Positions 48,433-61,246 are shown, counted from the stretch's first letter. The stretch: DNA of 64,000 nucleotides from Limanda limanda (GCF_963576545.1 NC_083646.1:17650461-17714460); one strand, 5' to 3'. The notes: generated from the letters alone by a model not told the origin. Numbers and translations are program-made.

Positions 48433-51176
48433 GCATTGAGAGTCTCATCACTGTTTTACCTCTGGTTTGTCCCTGTAGCCAAATAAACCCCAAGGAGCCT
48501 TCCAAATGGGACAGCCTAGTCGCGCTGCTGTAACGCAACCGGTCTCTGAAAAATGCCCCCCCCTTAAATTGAGACCCAGTTTGGGACTCTCTGATATCAG
48601 TTGTGAAACACACACTTTTGTCTGTTGAAGTGACAACGGTTTCTCTATCGAACAACAGTAAGTTGACTTAGCAGTTTCAGCCGGGCCTCTGTGAGCAAAG
48701 TCGTTCAGTAGTGGGAGTCAAAAGCTTTGATACTTGTGCAAACCAGAGCTCAGCAAAAACAGCGGGGCGGGGACGTTTTATGGCGTCTCTGGGTTGTCAA
48801 CTCCGTTCAGTTTGAATAAAAACAGTTCAGCGAGTCTGTGTGTCTGTGTGGTTTGGTGCATGCAAATAGCGGGTGTGCCTTGTCCCCTCACTCTCTCCCC
48901 CTCCCTTTCTTTATATGCTAAGCCCACTTTGTCCAGGAATTCTTGGTTGAAATTGGTCACAGGTGGAGGCTCTTTATACTGTAAAACTGAAGTCTGCCAT
49001 TTAGGTTAAGGAATAGAGGAAATAAAAAAAAAGAGAGAGCTCGGATATAAATATTTTTAATAGCTGCGTCGCACACCCTGTGAAGTGGTTTGTGCGTGGG
49101 CGGTTCTGTTGTGTTTCATTAATAACTATGTAATGAGAACTAAAGTAATGAAAACTCTTAAGGTCAGGGTGCAGACAGGGTGAAGGGGGGAGAAAAAAGA
49201 AGGAGAGAGCTGCAGCGGGATGGTATGAGAAGCTGCTGACACCACTCTTTAGTATATAGAGGGGTCTCTATATGATCGGTGGGTGGCCTAAAAGCTTTTT
49301 GCAGGAGACAGGAGGGTAGTTTGGGCTTGATCTGCGGAAAGTAAAATCAGCCAATCCTCTCAAGTCCTAAATCAACGTCAGAATGTTATTGATGTGCTGT
49401 ATTTTTTAAAGGTGAGAGCTTTGAGAAAGACACACACTCGCTCTCTATCTATTCCTCTCTTACACTCTTTCTCTCTGTGTGTGTGTGTTTATGCTTTGAG
49501 TTCTCGTCTCACTGCACAACTATGTGAAAAAATAAGCTGGTTTGGCTAACTCTCCCCCAAAGTTAATGATTTAAAAGAGGTGCTGGCAGTCTAAATTATC
49601 ACCTTCTGAAAGGACCCATTGAAATCCCATATGTGAGCCGCACATATCTGCCACAGAGGCCGAACAGCTAAGAATGATTTTGCAGAGCCTCGCCCCCAAT
49701 ATTATATCCAAAACTGTAATGAACTTTGGCTGAGGAAGCCCAAGAGTCCTAAGATGTTTTGTCAAGAGGAACAGATTATATTTGATCAAATAATAAAGAA
49801 TGATAAAAGCTCAAGTAATGCAAACTAGGAGGGGTGGAGAGCTGAAAGACTCTTTTAAGGTGTTACCTCCTTAGGCGCTCTTATTTCCCAGTCACGGTGG
49901 ATTCAGGTGTGTGCAGGTTAACCAATGCGAACCTTATATCACTTAACCGATGAATTTAGACCTCTTTTGCCAATCCTGTCGTATGAAAATCATGAGATGA
50001 AAAAAATAATCCCTCAGTTGAAAGAGCAGAGAGTGAGCCCAGTGTAATGTGATAACTAAATTGACGGCATCGGGCCGACTGAGCCGACTCCTCTGAAGGT
50101 CTTATGAAAGGTTCCTTTGAGAGGCCGTGTCAGCAGGTGAATGGAGGTGAAATATGTAGGATCCCTCCCTGCCTCCTCCTCTCTCCATCTCTCCACCTGT
50201 CTTCTGCTCCCCTCTCTCGTTCTCCTCTGAAAAGAAAGCCTGTCTATGCTTTGGTAGCCACAGGTATTATTGGCTTCGCTGGTGGTCAGAGACCTTAACC
50301 CCACACTAACCCTAATGATAATCATACCTATCTACCAATTAAGGGTGTAAATCGGCAGCTTAATCACCATACGAAATAATATCAATTCTTTGGACAAAAT
50401 TGTTTGCCGATATCACAAAATCTGTCACAATATGATTTAAGTTGATTCAGTGGCCTGTGATTAGGATTAAATAAGATTGAATGCCCTCATTACAACCATG
50501 ACTTTAGCATTTGACTTAAGTCTTGACATCAACAGAATTGAAATAGAAAAACATGATGCTTGTATTGCAGCTTCCAACTGCGTCTGTAGCGACGGCCTTT
50601 TTGATTCTTTCCCTCATCGCACCACCTTTTTTTTGTTGACATCCATTTCACATCTACAATGATTAGTACAGAGAAGCAGGTACAGTTTCTTCAGTCCTTA
50701 CTGAGGCCAATAGTGATGTCCACTGGCAGATTGAGTACTACCCAACTTTTGTAAGTTGGTGTGCACCATTCTCAGTTCAGCCCAACAGGTCTGTCTCTAC
50801 TAACACATGTATGATACATCATTTAATGCTTTTAATTACAGCATAGAGATCCTCAGATGGTTCCTGGATGGAGATTACAGACCGGGACTGTTGGAAACCT
50901 TTCAGGGCACAGAAGTGCAGACAAGCCCAAAGCTTTATTCCCGGATAAAACACACCACTGCTTGTTTTGTTTGCCTTTTTCTAGCAGTATGTTTCTCAGT
51001 AGTGACAATGGACAGGACTTCATTGAGTGCTTGCAACTTTAGTGCGAGGGAGGCGGTAACGATCGAGGACGCACAGACATTTCAAAATAAGGGCACAGCG
51101 ACAATTCAGAAGTCTGATCAATGTTTATCCTTTTTTCCCCCTTTTGCATCGATCTGGATTGATGAATCGTTACACC
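48433..51176. other. non-coding stretch
   Basis: Unique sequence with a short C9 run (48557-48565), pyrimidine-rich sequence at 50165-50230 and CTAACC words near 50290-50320. No supported gene. Confidence 0.5.
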
Positions 51177-51405
<229 letters not shown>

Positions 51406-52179
51406 AATGTGTGTGTGTGTACACTAACAGAGGGAGTTATTCCGCTGCAGCTACCAGCTACCTTTGATGGTCCTCCTTGATTTATAGCAACATTAAAAGG
51501 CTGTTGCCGGCGTTTGCATTTTTATTTTATGTTTCCTCTTCCATGCATGAAGAGACTCCATGACTTATTAGTGCGACAGATTCTGCAGAGGACAGTGTTT
51601 TGATGTGTGCGGAGGGGCAGGTGGGTGTGTAGGGGGGCGGGCCAGCAAGGCCGCTGTGCAACACGCATTTCAATGATTAGATTGGAAATCTTACATCATA
51701 CTTTTCCTCGAAAGTTCTGTGCTTCTGAGAAAAAAGGGAAAATGGTTTGTGCTTGAGCAATGATTCTTTAATTAAATAGCAAAAACTACTATAATTTATT
51801 TAAAGGGTGTTTTGGTGCTAGGGGCCCTGAAATGAACTGACCTGGATGCTCATTAATGGCAGCAGCTGTGTTTACTCTAAATGTATCCTGAAAGGGAAGT
51901 GAACCTATGAAACTCATCACTGGCTTGAATGACAACTCTGTTCGACATCTTGTAAAAACAGGTAATAAATCAAATTACATTCATGTTCTATGACACGCGT
52001 GTTAACATTATATATATATATATATATATATTTTATTTCATTTTGGTGCAGATGAAGTGAAGCGAAAGACAAAAATGGAATCTGACACCACCTTGCATCA
52101 GGCCCCTGAGCTAGTGAGAGACAATATGTTGTTCTAATATGCTAATGTTGCATTAAAGATTCAGTGAAAATGAGTGTGT
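51406..52179. other. non-coding stretch
   Basis: Unique sequence with (TA)n at 52009-52031. No supported gene. Confidence 0.5.
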
Positions 52180-52640
52180 GAGATGATCACACCATTAAAA
52201 GTTAGCATTAGCGATGTAGTATGTTAATCAGGCCAGATGGGACCATTCTGTTTGCGTAAATCAACTCCCTCTACCTCTTTGTCGTGAAGACCTGGAGAGA
52301 TAATCTTTGACAGGCCTTTGAAAAGGTTTTCATTATAAACAGTATTTGTGTGAAAGATATTGGCTCAAACATTAATACAGAATGACACAACTTAAAAAAG
52401 AAAGCCTTAGATATACCCTTAGATACACCCTCGTAGTTCGAACATTAGCCTGTGATGTGCAGCACATTCCAGGGTTTATTACATGATTAAGTGCAGTAAT
52501 TAATTTTTCAGCTGATCCACTTCCCTGAACCTTCCTTGCTTGTGCGTGGCCTTAAGAATGTACTGTTTACTGCCGGTCCCCACAGTGGCCATTACTGTAA
52601 TGAAATCTTATAAACCTAATGCCCAAAAGGTACTTGCTCA
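52180..52640. promoter_or_regulatory. candidate conserved non-coding element
   Basis: Repeat-free sequence with TTAGCATTAGCGATG, TATGTTAATCAGGCC, GAGATAATCTTTGAC and TTACATGATTAAGTGCAG, then GTAATTAATTTTTCAGC. Good enhancer-like texture. Confidence 0.35.
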
Positions 52641-54118
52641 CACTATTTCCTACCGTCTCCTGTAAAACATGCTACGCTACAGCCAAGAGAACGTGTAAAC
52701 GCTTACGAGCACCTTCTCATTAAGGCAGTTTAAAATATAAATAATGACAATAAAACAGATATAAACTAAGGAAACAGCTGTCCGCACCATAAACTAACTA
52801 ACAGCAAAGCCCCCTCCTGTGAAAATCTATTATTTTTATCCCCTGACTGCTGTCATTATCCCAACAACACCGAACAATCTGTCCCTTTAAAAAAAAAAAC
52901 GGTATCCCACTTCAGCCAAAATCAGTATTAGTTTTCCACCACTGTCCCCGGGCATGTTCTGGCTCTCTGGTTCCAGAATTCAGGGCATATTCTGAGATCT
53001 TTAACCCAGAAACAAGCTTTGTTTTGGGCTCTTGTCCAGCTCTGCTCTTGGGAGGTCCAACAGCTCCTCCAAACCCCCTCTAGTTATATATTTTTTTTTT
53101 TTTTTGCTGTGAAGGGTTTTTATTTTCAATCATGCTGTCCCAATCCCCCGGACAATTAGAGGTCGTACCAGAGCAGTTTATAGAAAGTGCACAGCAACAG
53201 AATGTTGTTTTGGAAAAGTTGCGCTAGTCCCTTGTGTGAATGAATAGGCTCGGACAAAAAAAATTGCTTTGTATAATGCAGAAGCAAAAATAGGTTGCTT
53301 ATCTTTTAATAATTTTTACTCAGCATAAAATGGTGTTTATCCAAAACCCGCAGGAGTTGAGGTGGACCAAGGAAATTACATGTTCTCTTCACAGACATTC
53401 ATTGAAATTCCTCATCAGATCTTATTCAAAATACTGAAATGTGAAAAGAATATGCAGCATATTCATCTTCCCATTGCCTGAGCTCATTATGTCGATTTGA
53501 TCCACAAGTAACACCAGAGATCTGAGGCTCTGACACATGTAGGTTGCTCAGTATCACGCTGTGCTAATAAATCTTTACCACCTGTTGCATATATGCATGT
53601 AGGCTAAATTTACTTTCCTGTTTTATAATCCATCATCATGTAAGTGTGGGCTTCAAACTACACAGCGTGAAATTTGTAATAGCAGCAAAATTCCTCACAT
53701 CCTTTCTGTGTGGCCGGCGTTATTATCACACTGAATATTTGTCTGACCTTAAATCAATCTGAAAACCCAACACTATCAAAGTACAACCAGCCATTGTTGC
53801 TCTGCAGTTATTTAGCAAACCTATTAAGCTCCAGACTTTGAAGTTTAAAATAACCACTGTGCGATTGTTCACCTTTTTTTATCTGAGGCCCTGACTCCTG
53901 CGGCCAAAGCAAACACTGCTCTCTCTGTCTCCCTCTCTCCTTCGCCCTCAGCCATTATCTTGTCAGCATGAGCTCATCGTCTGATCCGGGCCCGGTGATG
54001 TCATTTCCTTCATAAACAAGTCGAGCTTCCTCTGGAGGGTCCATATCAGCTGAGCTTATCCTGTGAATGCCCCAGTGGGATTTTAGTTCATTAGACCTAC
54101 CCCAATATTCAGAGAACG
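52641..54118. other. non-coding stretch
   Basis: Unique sequence with a long T run at 53090-53105. 53460-53760 and 53960-54110 are repeat-free and mildly conserved-looking. No supported gene. Confidence 0.45.
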
Positions 54119-54120
54119 TA

Positions 54121-54339
54121 TGGTCTAATGCAGAAGAAAAAAAAATTTAAGTAAAACTCCACAGCATTTGATAGCTCCCTGCAAATCAGAAAAGTAAACA
54201 AAGCTTATTCAGGAATCTGACCGATCAGAAAAACTATCTTACAATTGGATGTGTTGTTCTTTGTCATAAATACAAGCTAGATAACAAGAGCATGTTCTCG
54301 ATGTGTACATTCCCATCAATGTACTTCTGCATTAGACCA
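54121..54339. mobile_element. 219-bp MITE with 16-bp inverted ends and TA flanks
   Basis: TGGTCTAATGCAGAAG (54121-54136) and its exact reverse complement CTTCTGCATTAGACCA (54324-54339) bracket 187 bp of AT-rich sequence, each flanked by TA (54119-54120 and 54340-54341). This is the structure of a Tc1/mariner-type non-autonomous element. No transposase remnant is visible. Confidence 0.72.
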
Positions 54340-54749
54340 TAGTCAGATTGACAGTTGAAGGATGGTGTTGGTGAGTTTTTTGCTGAAACACTTTTTTTTC
54401 TTATTTGTTAAAATCCTCAGCCCCGTTAATAAACAAAGTTGGCTGAAAAAATAAACGTTTTGTGTAAGTCTTGCTTTTCATTGGATCAGGTTAGAGCAGC
54501 CACACGGCCACATGAGCCGCGCTGCTCTTCAAGCAAGTCGGGCCGCATCGATTTTATCTGCTCTTCACAACAAAATAGACAAAGAAAATTGTCTTTACCA
54601 CCGTTTCTGTTGCAGTTTCAAAGCAAAAGCACTCTTGTGCTATCACAGAGCCGGAGAATCGCACCGTACAGTCCTGGCATTTAGTGGATTACATAAGCCA
54701 TACCAGCAGCGCCAGCATCACACCCTGTACACGCACCCAGTGTGGTCTG
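54340..54749. other. non-coding stretch
   Basis: Unique sequence between two repeats. The 183-codon frame at 54512-55063 starts here but runs through the repeat at 54750-54996 and is rejected. Confidence 0.5.
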
Positions 54750-54996
54750 ACATACCTGTCACTGAGTCAACCCAACCTACCTGCCTGTGCGCACCTGCCC
54801 ATGCTCTCACTGCACGTGTGTTTACAAGCGAGAAGTCAACGATAGAGTCATTCAGTTTTCCGACAGTGCGTGTTCATGGGTTTTGGGGGCGTAGCTTGGT
54901 AGAGAAGGCTGATGGGAGGGGGTCGGATGTATTGGTTTCACTTTTTCAAAGAGTAGCCAGCTCTTGCTATTCCAGGATTACCAACCCCAGCTTTAA
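54750..54996 (-). mobile_element. dispersed repeat, family A, minus-strand copy
   Basis: Its reverse complement matches 7513-7810: TTAAAGCTGGGGTTGGTAAT, then ATCCTGGAA, ACTCTTTGAAAAAGTG, CTCCCATCAGCC, AGCTACGCCC and GTGAGAGCATGGGCAGG. The residues SRITNPSF appear in chance frames over both copies, which first revealed the relationship. Confidence 0.75.
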
Positions 54997-57552
54997 TAAA
55001 AAAAGGTTACTGGTGTACTGCAGAACCACAAAGCTCTGTTTGGTGAGTCAGATGTTGCGTTAACCCACTCTAGCTTCTCTGACTCACACCACAGACAAAC
55101 AGTTTCACTTTTCCCTTTTCGCTATAGGATTTAAATGAAGTTGGCTTTTATTTTTAAAGTAGAGTCTAGAGGATCAAGTTTGCAACCACAACGCAGATTT
55201 AAGAAAAACAACAAAAAACCTCTCCTCTACTAGATGTGTTATTCACCTCTTCACTTTCTGTGACCATTTTAAAAGAGCCTGAACTCCTGTGCATTTATTC
55301 AAGTCAAGTTTTTATTCCAGCTAAACAGAAAGGTGAAGGGAATGACTACACTGCAAGACTATTTTTTTTTTTAATGAAGGGAGGCACAGGTGTAGCCTGT
55401 CTGCGTCAACACAGGCCCGGGTCACCGTGTTCAGCCAAGGTAATCACAATCTCGATGAGCAATAAAGCTGCTGCATGCTGGGGGAAAAGGGGGCCCTGTT
55501 TTCTTTTGCCAAACCCCTTCCTCGCTCTGTTTCTCAGCGAGGGTTGATATGGGTTAGGAGTTTAAAACTCACACACGCCCATGTGTTTTAATAGCTCTCC
55601 ACCACATGTGTTATCAGCTGAGCCATGAATGTGGGAAAGCCCCGCAGGCTGGGATGACATCACGCCCTGTGTAAAACTAGATATGGTTCTAACACACAGG
55701 GGTGTAACTGGGGGAAAATGTAGGAAACAGAAGAGATTGTTGAAAACAACTGAAACCAGTGGGAAAGAAACACAGATAAAAGATGCCCACTAACTGTTAG
55801 AGTGTGGGTGTTAGATCTGGATTTTCCAGGGCACCATTTGGAACGGGTCAAAACTACCACTTTGTCGGTTTGATCTGTTCGAGACCAAAGCTTGGGGGAT
55901 AACTCCAATATCTGAACTGTACTCTGGGCTTGGATTTGAATTCCAGCACGAGCTTTGAACTTCTCACACTCGCAACAGAAGCAACCTTTCCAGTATGAAA
56001 GTAATGTTGACACTCTGGCCTATATTGATGTGTTATACCAGGACATGGCTTAAGAAATTGATTTTCAGCTTCAGATTGATTTTCACATGTGCTAGCCTTT
56101 TAAAAGCTCTTCTATAGTCAACCATTCAGCATTGAGATCGTTTGACTTCAACTCCTCTGCATGTGTTATCAGTTTAGTCATAATGAGCAAGAAGCCCAGT
56201 GGCAGAGTGACTGTAATTTATGGTTTTAAAACGAGCACACTGGGGTGGAACTGGAAAATGGCAGAGGAATCTCTCGAATAAGTGAACATTTAAAAAGATT
56301 GACAACAATGGAAATAATGACGGCCACATTTTTTTCCGGAGCAGGGGATGATGATATACTGTAATTGACTTGCATTAGGGATTTCAGCATGTTGAAGTAA
56401 TTGCTTTTGACGAGAAAACCAACAGTGAGCGCAGTGTGTCTCCGTCACTGAGTCGGGCAATAGACGATGGGTCGCTCCAGAAGAGGAGTCTACACAGTTT
56501 GGACTTTACTGGAGGATGGCCTCCATTCAAACTGATAACAGAATAATAGCAACTCCTTGTCACAAGAGGGAAGCTTTAGTTAATGCAGGGCTTCCGTGTG
56601 GCTTAAAACGTACTAATATGACTTAAAATACTTCCTAAAATACTAAAATACTTCCATCAAACATGAAATTATTTTTTCAATGTTTATGCGGCATGTATAG
56701 TTTCTTTCTCAACGCTATTAGATATCAGCATACTGTAATGAAAGTCTGTCACTGCCTGTAATCTGCAAGATAATGTGGTGCTATGGGTAAGTAATCCCGG
56801 GACCCTGATATTCCTTTATTATCTTTGCCACTTGACACAGGACTTAAATCTAATCCAATGTGGTCTCAAGAAGTCCCAAGTTTAACTTGTTGAAACCCAC
56901 AGAAAACCTGTAATGGTGTAAAAACGTCTGTAAGATGCCAAAAAAATGGCAAAATGTAGCTTAGCATCCTTGAAGTGGGTCTATAATGTGTAATCTGATA
57001 CCTACAGGTAACTTGTGTTATCACAATATTACTGTATTTACAGTCACAGAGCAAAATATGTGAAGGGGGAAAATTAAAAGCTACGACAGTTTACAATGTG
57101 AGATTTGTTATATGATCAACTTTCAAATGATTTCACCCTTTCAGATTCTATGACAATTTTATTATAATATCAGGCTGTTTAAAACGATCAGAAACTTAAT
57201 AATGGGGTATGATTTTTCTGTTGAACACTGAAAGAGCAAGATATCAAGTAATAACTCAAAGCAAACTTAATTTCCCCTTCAATTTACAGTACATGAAAGT
57301 TATTAATATTAATAGGCACATTAATAAAGACGCTGAAGTCATGTCAATATCGGTTCTTCCTCCCCAGCTCTAACAAAAGAGAAGTGGTAAACCATTGCTG
57401 CTGTTAAACCAAAAGTGAAAAGACTTGAGGGAAGATTAGTACATCACTGTCATCACCACTGTGACCACTGCGCTGACCAGCGCCATCATCATCATCATCA
57501 TCTCTCAGAGCTCAGCGCACTAAATGAAAACTCTGTTGGAAACATGACATCA
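54997..57552. other. non-coding stretch
   Basis: Unique sequence with a T/A run near 55362-55374 and a (CAT)n run at 57484-57501. No supported gene. Confidence 0.48.
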
Positions 57553-57568
57553 CCCCCCCCCCCCCCCC
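57553..57568. repeat. poly(C), 16 bases
   Basis: Uninterrupted C16. A G14 run follows at 57799-57812. Confidence 0.97.
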
Positions 57569-57798
57569 ACCTTCCTCTCTCTAACTCTCCACCGTGCGCC
57601 TGACGAGCCCGAAGAGCAGGGAAGCAGTTTTGTAAATGATGTGATGTGTTGGCATCTTTGCTGATATTGTCAGCTGCGTCGTCTACATCTCTCAGAAAAA
57701 GGGCCCCGTAGGAAAGTTGACATCATTCCTATGCTGCAGAACAATAATTGGCATCCCTTATCCTCCGACATAAAATTGACATATGTGTGGAAGGAAGA
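57569..57798. other. non-coding spacer between C16 and G14
   Basis: Unique sequence containing a TGACATCA word (57718-57725). No gene. Confidence 0.5.
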
Positions 57799-57812
57799 GG
57801 GGGGGGGGGGGG
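57799..57812. repeat. poly(G), 14 bases
   Basis: Uninterrupted G14, complementary in direction to the C16 run 230 bp upstream. Confidence 0.97.
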
Positions 57813-59070
57813 AGACTCACTGGCCCTTCTGTGGGAATCGTCAGCTGTTTGGCGTTCTGGAAATAAATGGAGGGAGGACTGAAGTGTTTTAGCAGCAGAG
57901 CAGCTCGACTTGCCAGAGACACGGTCCATGAACTGTGACTGCAGGGGTTCAGACCTTCCTCGTGAAATGCTGTCACACAACTCTGTGCAATGTTCCAAGT
58001 CTATATCTACACTGTGATGTCTAAAATCATTTAATAACCCTCTCGGGTTTGACTTCAGTCTGTCCCTCGGGCTAAATGACATAATTCCCAGACATTGGCA
58101 GCACAGTGTAAGACTCGAAACTGACATAAAAGTGGGGGAACAAAAAGGTGGAAAGCATTGGAAAAGACATGTTGGAGAGCTCAAGGTTAAAAACGTAAAA
58201 CCCAACATGTTTTGATGGAGAGTCTTAAGCCTCCTCCACACTCGAAAGATTATGAATAAATTAGAAGTTAAGTAAGACGCAGGGGTTCATCTGCGGTAAG
58301 GGCTTCAGGGAATGAGTCAGCTGAGTTCAACTTAAACCAAACCAGCAGAATGAATTCAATTCCGACCGGGTAACTGCAACCTGACTTATATAGCCATGTG
58401 TAGACCTGCTCTGGTGAATAAGCAACATGAAAGTGACATCATGGTGGCAAATGATGACCACAGCGCTAGAAACGTGTGTGTGCTCGCTCACTGTCAGCGG
58501 TTTCCTAAGGAGAAAGTGTGTGTGTGTGTACTTGTGGTAGATGATGCACTGCAGGAAAAAAAGCCAAATGCCACGGACACATTTGTGTGTGCACTGACAC
58601 ATACACACACACACGACTACTGCACAGCATTGGGGTGTATGTTCACGCGGAGCTGACAGGGAGGTGATGTCATCACGCTCCAGCCATATGCATTAGTTAA
58701 TGTGTCAGCATGTGTTGTGTGTGTGTGAGGACTGTGTACACACTGCCACAGTGAATGTATGTTAAGGAGTCTTAAATGAATGACCCTGCACACAGGCAAG
58801 ATTACTCAGTGCACGGATGGATTATCAGAAAAAAGTTGTGGGAATATCTACTTCAGAGGGTTTGACCAGATTATTAAAATAATTAGTGATCGATTAAAAG
58901 TCAAGGTCAACAAAATATGGTCAAGAAAACACATTTCCCCAAAAAAGCAGGTTTATAGAGAAAATTGTTCCCCATTATATGATATCATATGAAAAGTGAC
59001 ATAAGTTTTTTAAGGTATTTCTGCTTTTCTATAAATCGAAAAAAATAGAAAAAGTTATCAAGTGACAGGG
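57813..59070. other. non-coding stretch
   Basis: Unique sequence with short TG runs. The 170-codon minus-strand frame (57729-58241) is the longest frame not explained by a repeat. It has no domain, crosses a homopolymer and is within the range expected by chance in 64 kb. TGACATCA words recur (see 57545-59161). Confidence 0.45.
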
Positions 59071-59162
59071 ATGACATCATCATGAATGAAAATGACATCA
59101 TATGGTGGAGTAATGCGTTGCAACCAATACAATTGGAGACCAATTATTCATGATGACGTCAT
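59071..59162. repeat. 17-bp inverted repeat carrying CRE-like sites
   Basis: ATGACATCATCATGAAT (59071-59087) and ATTCATGATGACGTCAT (59146-59162) pair at 16 of 17 positions around a 58-base spacer. Confidence 0.8.
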
Positions 59163-59579
59163 TATGTCCTGGTACTATTATTATACAGTACATGAAAGAC
59201 ATTTACACGAACAGTTGTGCATAGGTGTGTGTGGTGGAGGGGTGTGGGGTGTGGGGAGTTTTTTTTCTGGGGGGGGGTTGGATGGAAAGATAGGAGATAG
59301 AACATTGGATAGAAGAGAGAGAACGATTAAAAGAAAAGAAAAAGTTATTATTATTATTATTACAATATAACAAAGTATAGCATTCCCTGACTTGGGTATA
59401 TAAAGAACACACAAGGTTATGTATCGTCCATCCAATGCTTTTCATTTTATCCTGAAAGTACCAAACTAATTTCCACTTAAATAACATACACAAACTTCAG
59501 CATACTCAGCGTGTTAGTATCAGTGTGTGAGTTTGTGTATTAGTGTATCAGAGTCATTCTCCCCCGCACTCACACACTG
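59163..59579. other. non-coding stretch
   Basis: Unique sequence with GGTG/GGGG-rich runs (59225-59280) and (ATT)n at 59346-59362. Confidence 0.5.
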
Positions 59580-59920
59580 TATCAGGCTAATTGCTCGGTT
59601 CACTCTCTTCCGCTCCTCCTCCTAATGACCATTAGACGCCGAGCGGAAGCAAATCGTCAGTCTCCTGAAGGATCTCTGCTTCTGTCTGGATATGCAAAGT
59701 CACATCAAATCGTCTCCCTGGCTAATTATATTTCCTCTAATGTTGGTGGAGGTTTGAAAGAAATATATAGTAATATAAAAAAAGACATTAAAGCGTAAAG
59801 AGAGGTTTGGTTGTAAGCTTGATTGACGAGGAGTCTCAGCCTATTACTGGCAGCTGCGCTGTTCGAATCAGCCCCCTCCTCTTTTTTCAGCACTTTTTAT
59901 GATGTTATTTATGCTACTAA
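59580..59920. promoter_or_regulatory. candidate conserved non-coding element
   Basis: Repeat-free sequence with AGGCTAATTGCTCGG, CCTAATGACCATTAGACG, GGATATGCAAAGTCACATC, CTGGCTAATTATATTTCC and GCTTGATTGACGAGG. Among the better enhancer-like textures. Confidence 0.37.
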
Positions 59921-61109
59921 CAGCTAACGACTTACTTTGGGATGTCACTGGCTTTCCTTCCAATACGCCATTTCTAAGTACAACATTACAAAATTTGCTA
60001 TTGAGATCCTATGCCTTTTCGTGGCAAGCACATAAACCCAGCTCAAAAATGGAATTAATTTCAAACAACAGGCCATAAAGGCTCAGGATGTAGTATCGTA
60101 GTTAAGCGGTGTCATCTGGGGTTCTCACACGATCGGGAAAAGAAGGATGAGTAACTCCTTTCATTGTTGGGACCTCAGGACTTGGGTAACTCCATATAAA
60201 GGCCTGTGGGCATTAACAATCTGAATCACTGATATAAAATGAATCACAAACCCTAGTAATGAGAGCAGAGCTTGGCATTCACACACCAGCAGGATAAAGC
60301 GTGAGGTTGACTGGAGTGCTGTGTATACCTTACACTCTCTTTAGATGTGTCCCTCCGGCACAATGCGGCCTGGTTTCTGACTCACGTGAGTCACGCAGAT
60401 GTCTATAGAGGAAACACTGGGTATTGTGTGTAAATCACTGAAGGAAGGAGTTTGCCAGATGAATCATTCTACAAAACCACGTGATTCATCTGCCATGAAG
60501 CGGGTTCCGTGTGTCTGATTCTGAAGAACAATCCGACAGTCAGATCTAATAGACGAGAGACTTATGTAAATACTCAGTAAATGAGTTTGTCCCTAAACAG
60601 TAAGTGCATGTCTGAGGGTGAGCATGTGTGGTGCTTTGAGCTGCAGCACTTCCATAGGGATGTGATGGTATTACATGACAAAGTTTTAGCTGAGTGCTGC
60701 TAAGATGCTGAAAATCCAGTTGGTAGTTGGGTGAACAGCCACAGACCTTCGTGGCTATTGATTTGGCTCACCTGTCCATCTTTGTGGCAACATACACACA
60801 CATACACACACACACAAACATACACACACACACATTCATACACACACACGCGCGCACATGCAGATGCACATACCGTCACCCGTCTTCCTTCCTGTACCGT
60901 GCCAACGCTTCCTTGTTTATCCAGTTACCATAAAAACACAATCAGCCACAAGTCAACACTGAGTGACTCCAAACAAGCCGGATTATTGCTCTAATTAAGC
61001 TTTAATAAGCCCTTATTAAACGGCCACAGGCCTCGTTAGGCAGTTCATTAAGTCATTTCATCCTTTTATTCCTTCATTAAGTCTCTTTTCTTCTCTCCTT
61101 TCTTCTCAG
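59921..61109. other. non-coding stretch upstream of candidate exon
   Basis: Unique sequence with imperfect (CA)n at 60793-60852. 60960-61080 is repeat-free, rich in TAAT and TTAAG words, and runs into a long pyrimidine tract ending CTTTCTTCTCAG at 61109. Confidence 0.48.
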
Positions 61110-61246
61110 GGAGTGCGGGAGCGGTGAGGTCTGGGAGATCACGACCTTAATTCTCTCTAAGACAGACAGTTTAATTAACACTGGAGGAATCCTCACTGGC
61201 TCCAGACCTCTGCGATGGGAATGTTCGGGGGAATTGGATTGCCAAG
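61110..61246 (+). other. candidate internal exon, 137 bp
   Basis: A textbook acceptor (about 20 pyrimidine-rich bases ending TTCTTCTCAG at 61109) and donor (GCCAAG|GTAAGG at 61246/61247) define a 137-bp segment of typical exon length. One frame is open throughout (ECGSGEVWEITTLILSKT..., 45 codons, phase 1 at entry), which is not significant on its own. The other two frames hit stops. An ATG in strong context (GCGATGG, 61214) would give MGMFGGIGLP to the donor, so it may instead be a 5' exon with the start codon. It does not join in a long open frame with either ATG frame of 5338-5712. The gene is not recognised. Confidence 0.45.

Larger units (their letters stand above)
57545..59161. promoter_or_regulatory. 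cluster of TGACATCA / TGACGTCA words
   Basis: CRE/AP-1-like octamers at 57545, 57718, 58434, 58665 (as TGATGTCA), 59072, 59093 and 59154 (a perfect CRE, TGACGTCA): seven in 1.6 kb, with one more at 55655. An individual octamer is expected about once per 33 kb on both strands. Function is inferred. Confidence 0.4.

Noticed and set aside
54512..55063. 183-codon open frame on the plus strand
   Set aside because: Runs through the dispersed repeat at 54750-54996; no domain, and the same SRITNPSF residues appear over the other repeat copy.
57729..58241. 170-codon minus-strand open frame
   Set aside because: Crosses a G14 homopolymer, has no recognisable domain, and one frame of this size is about what chance gives in 64 kb over six frames.
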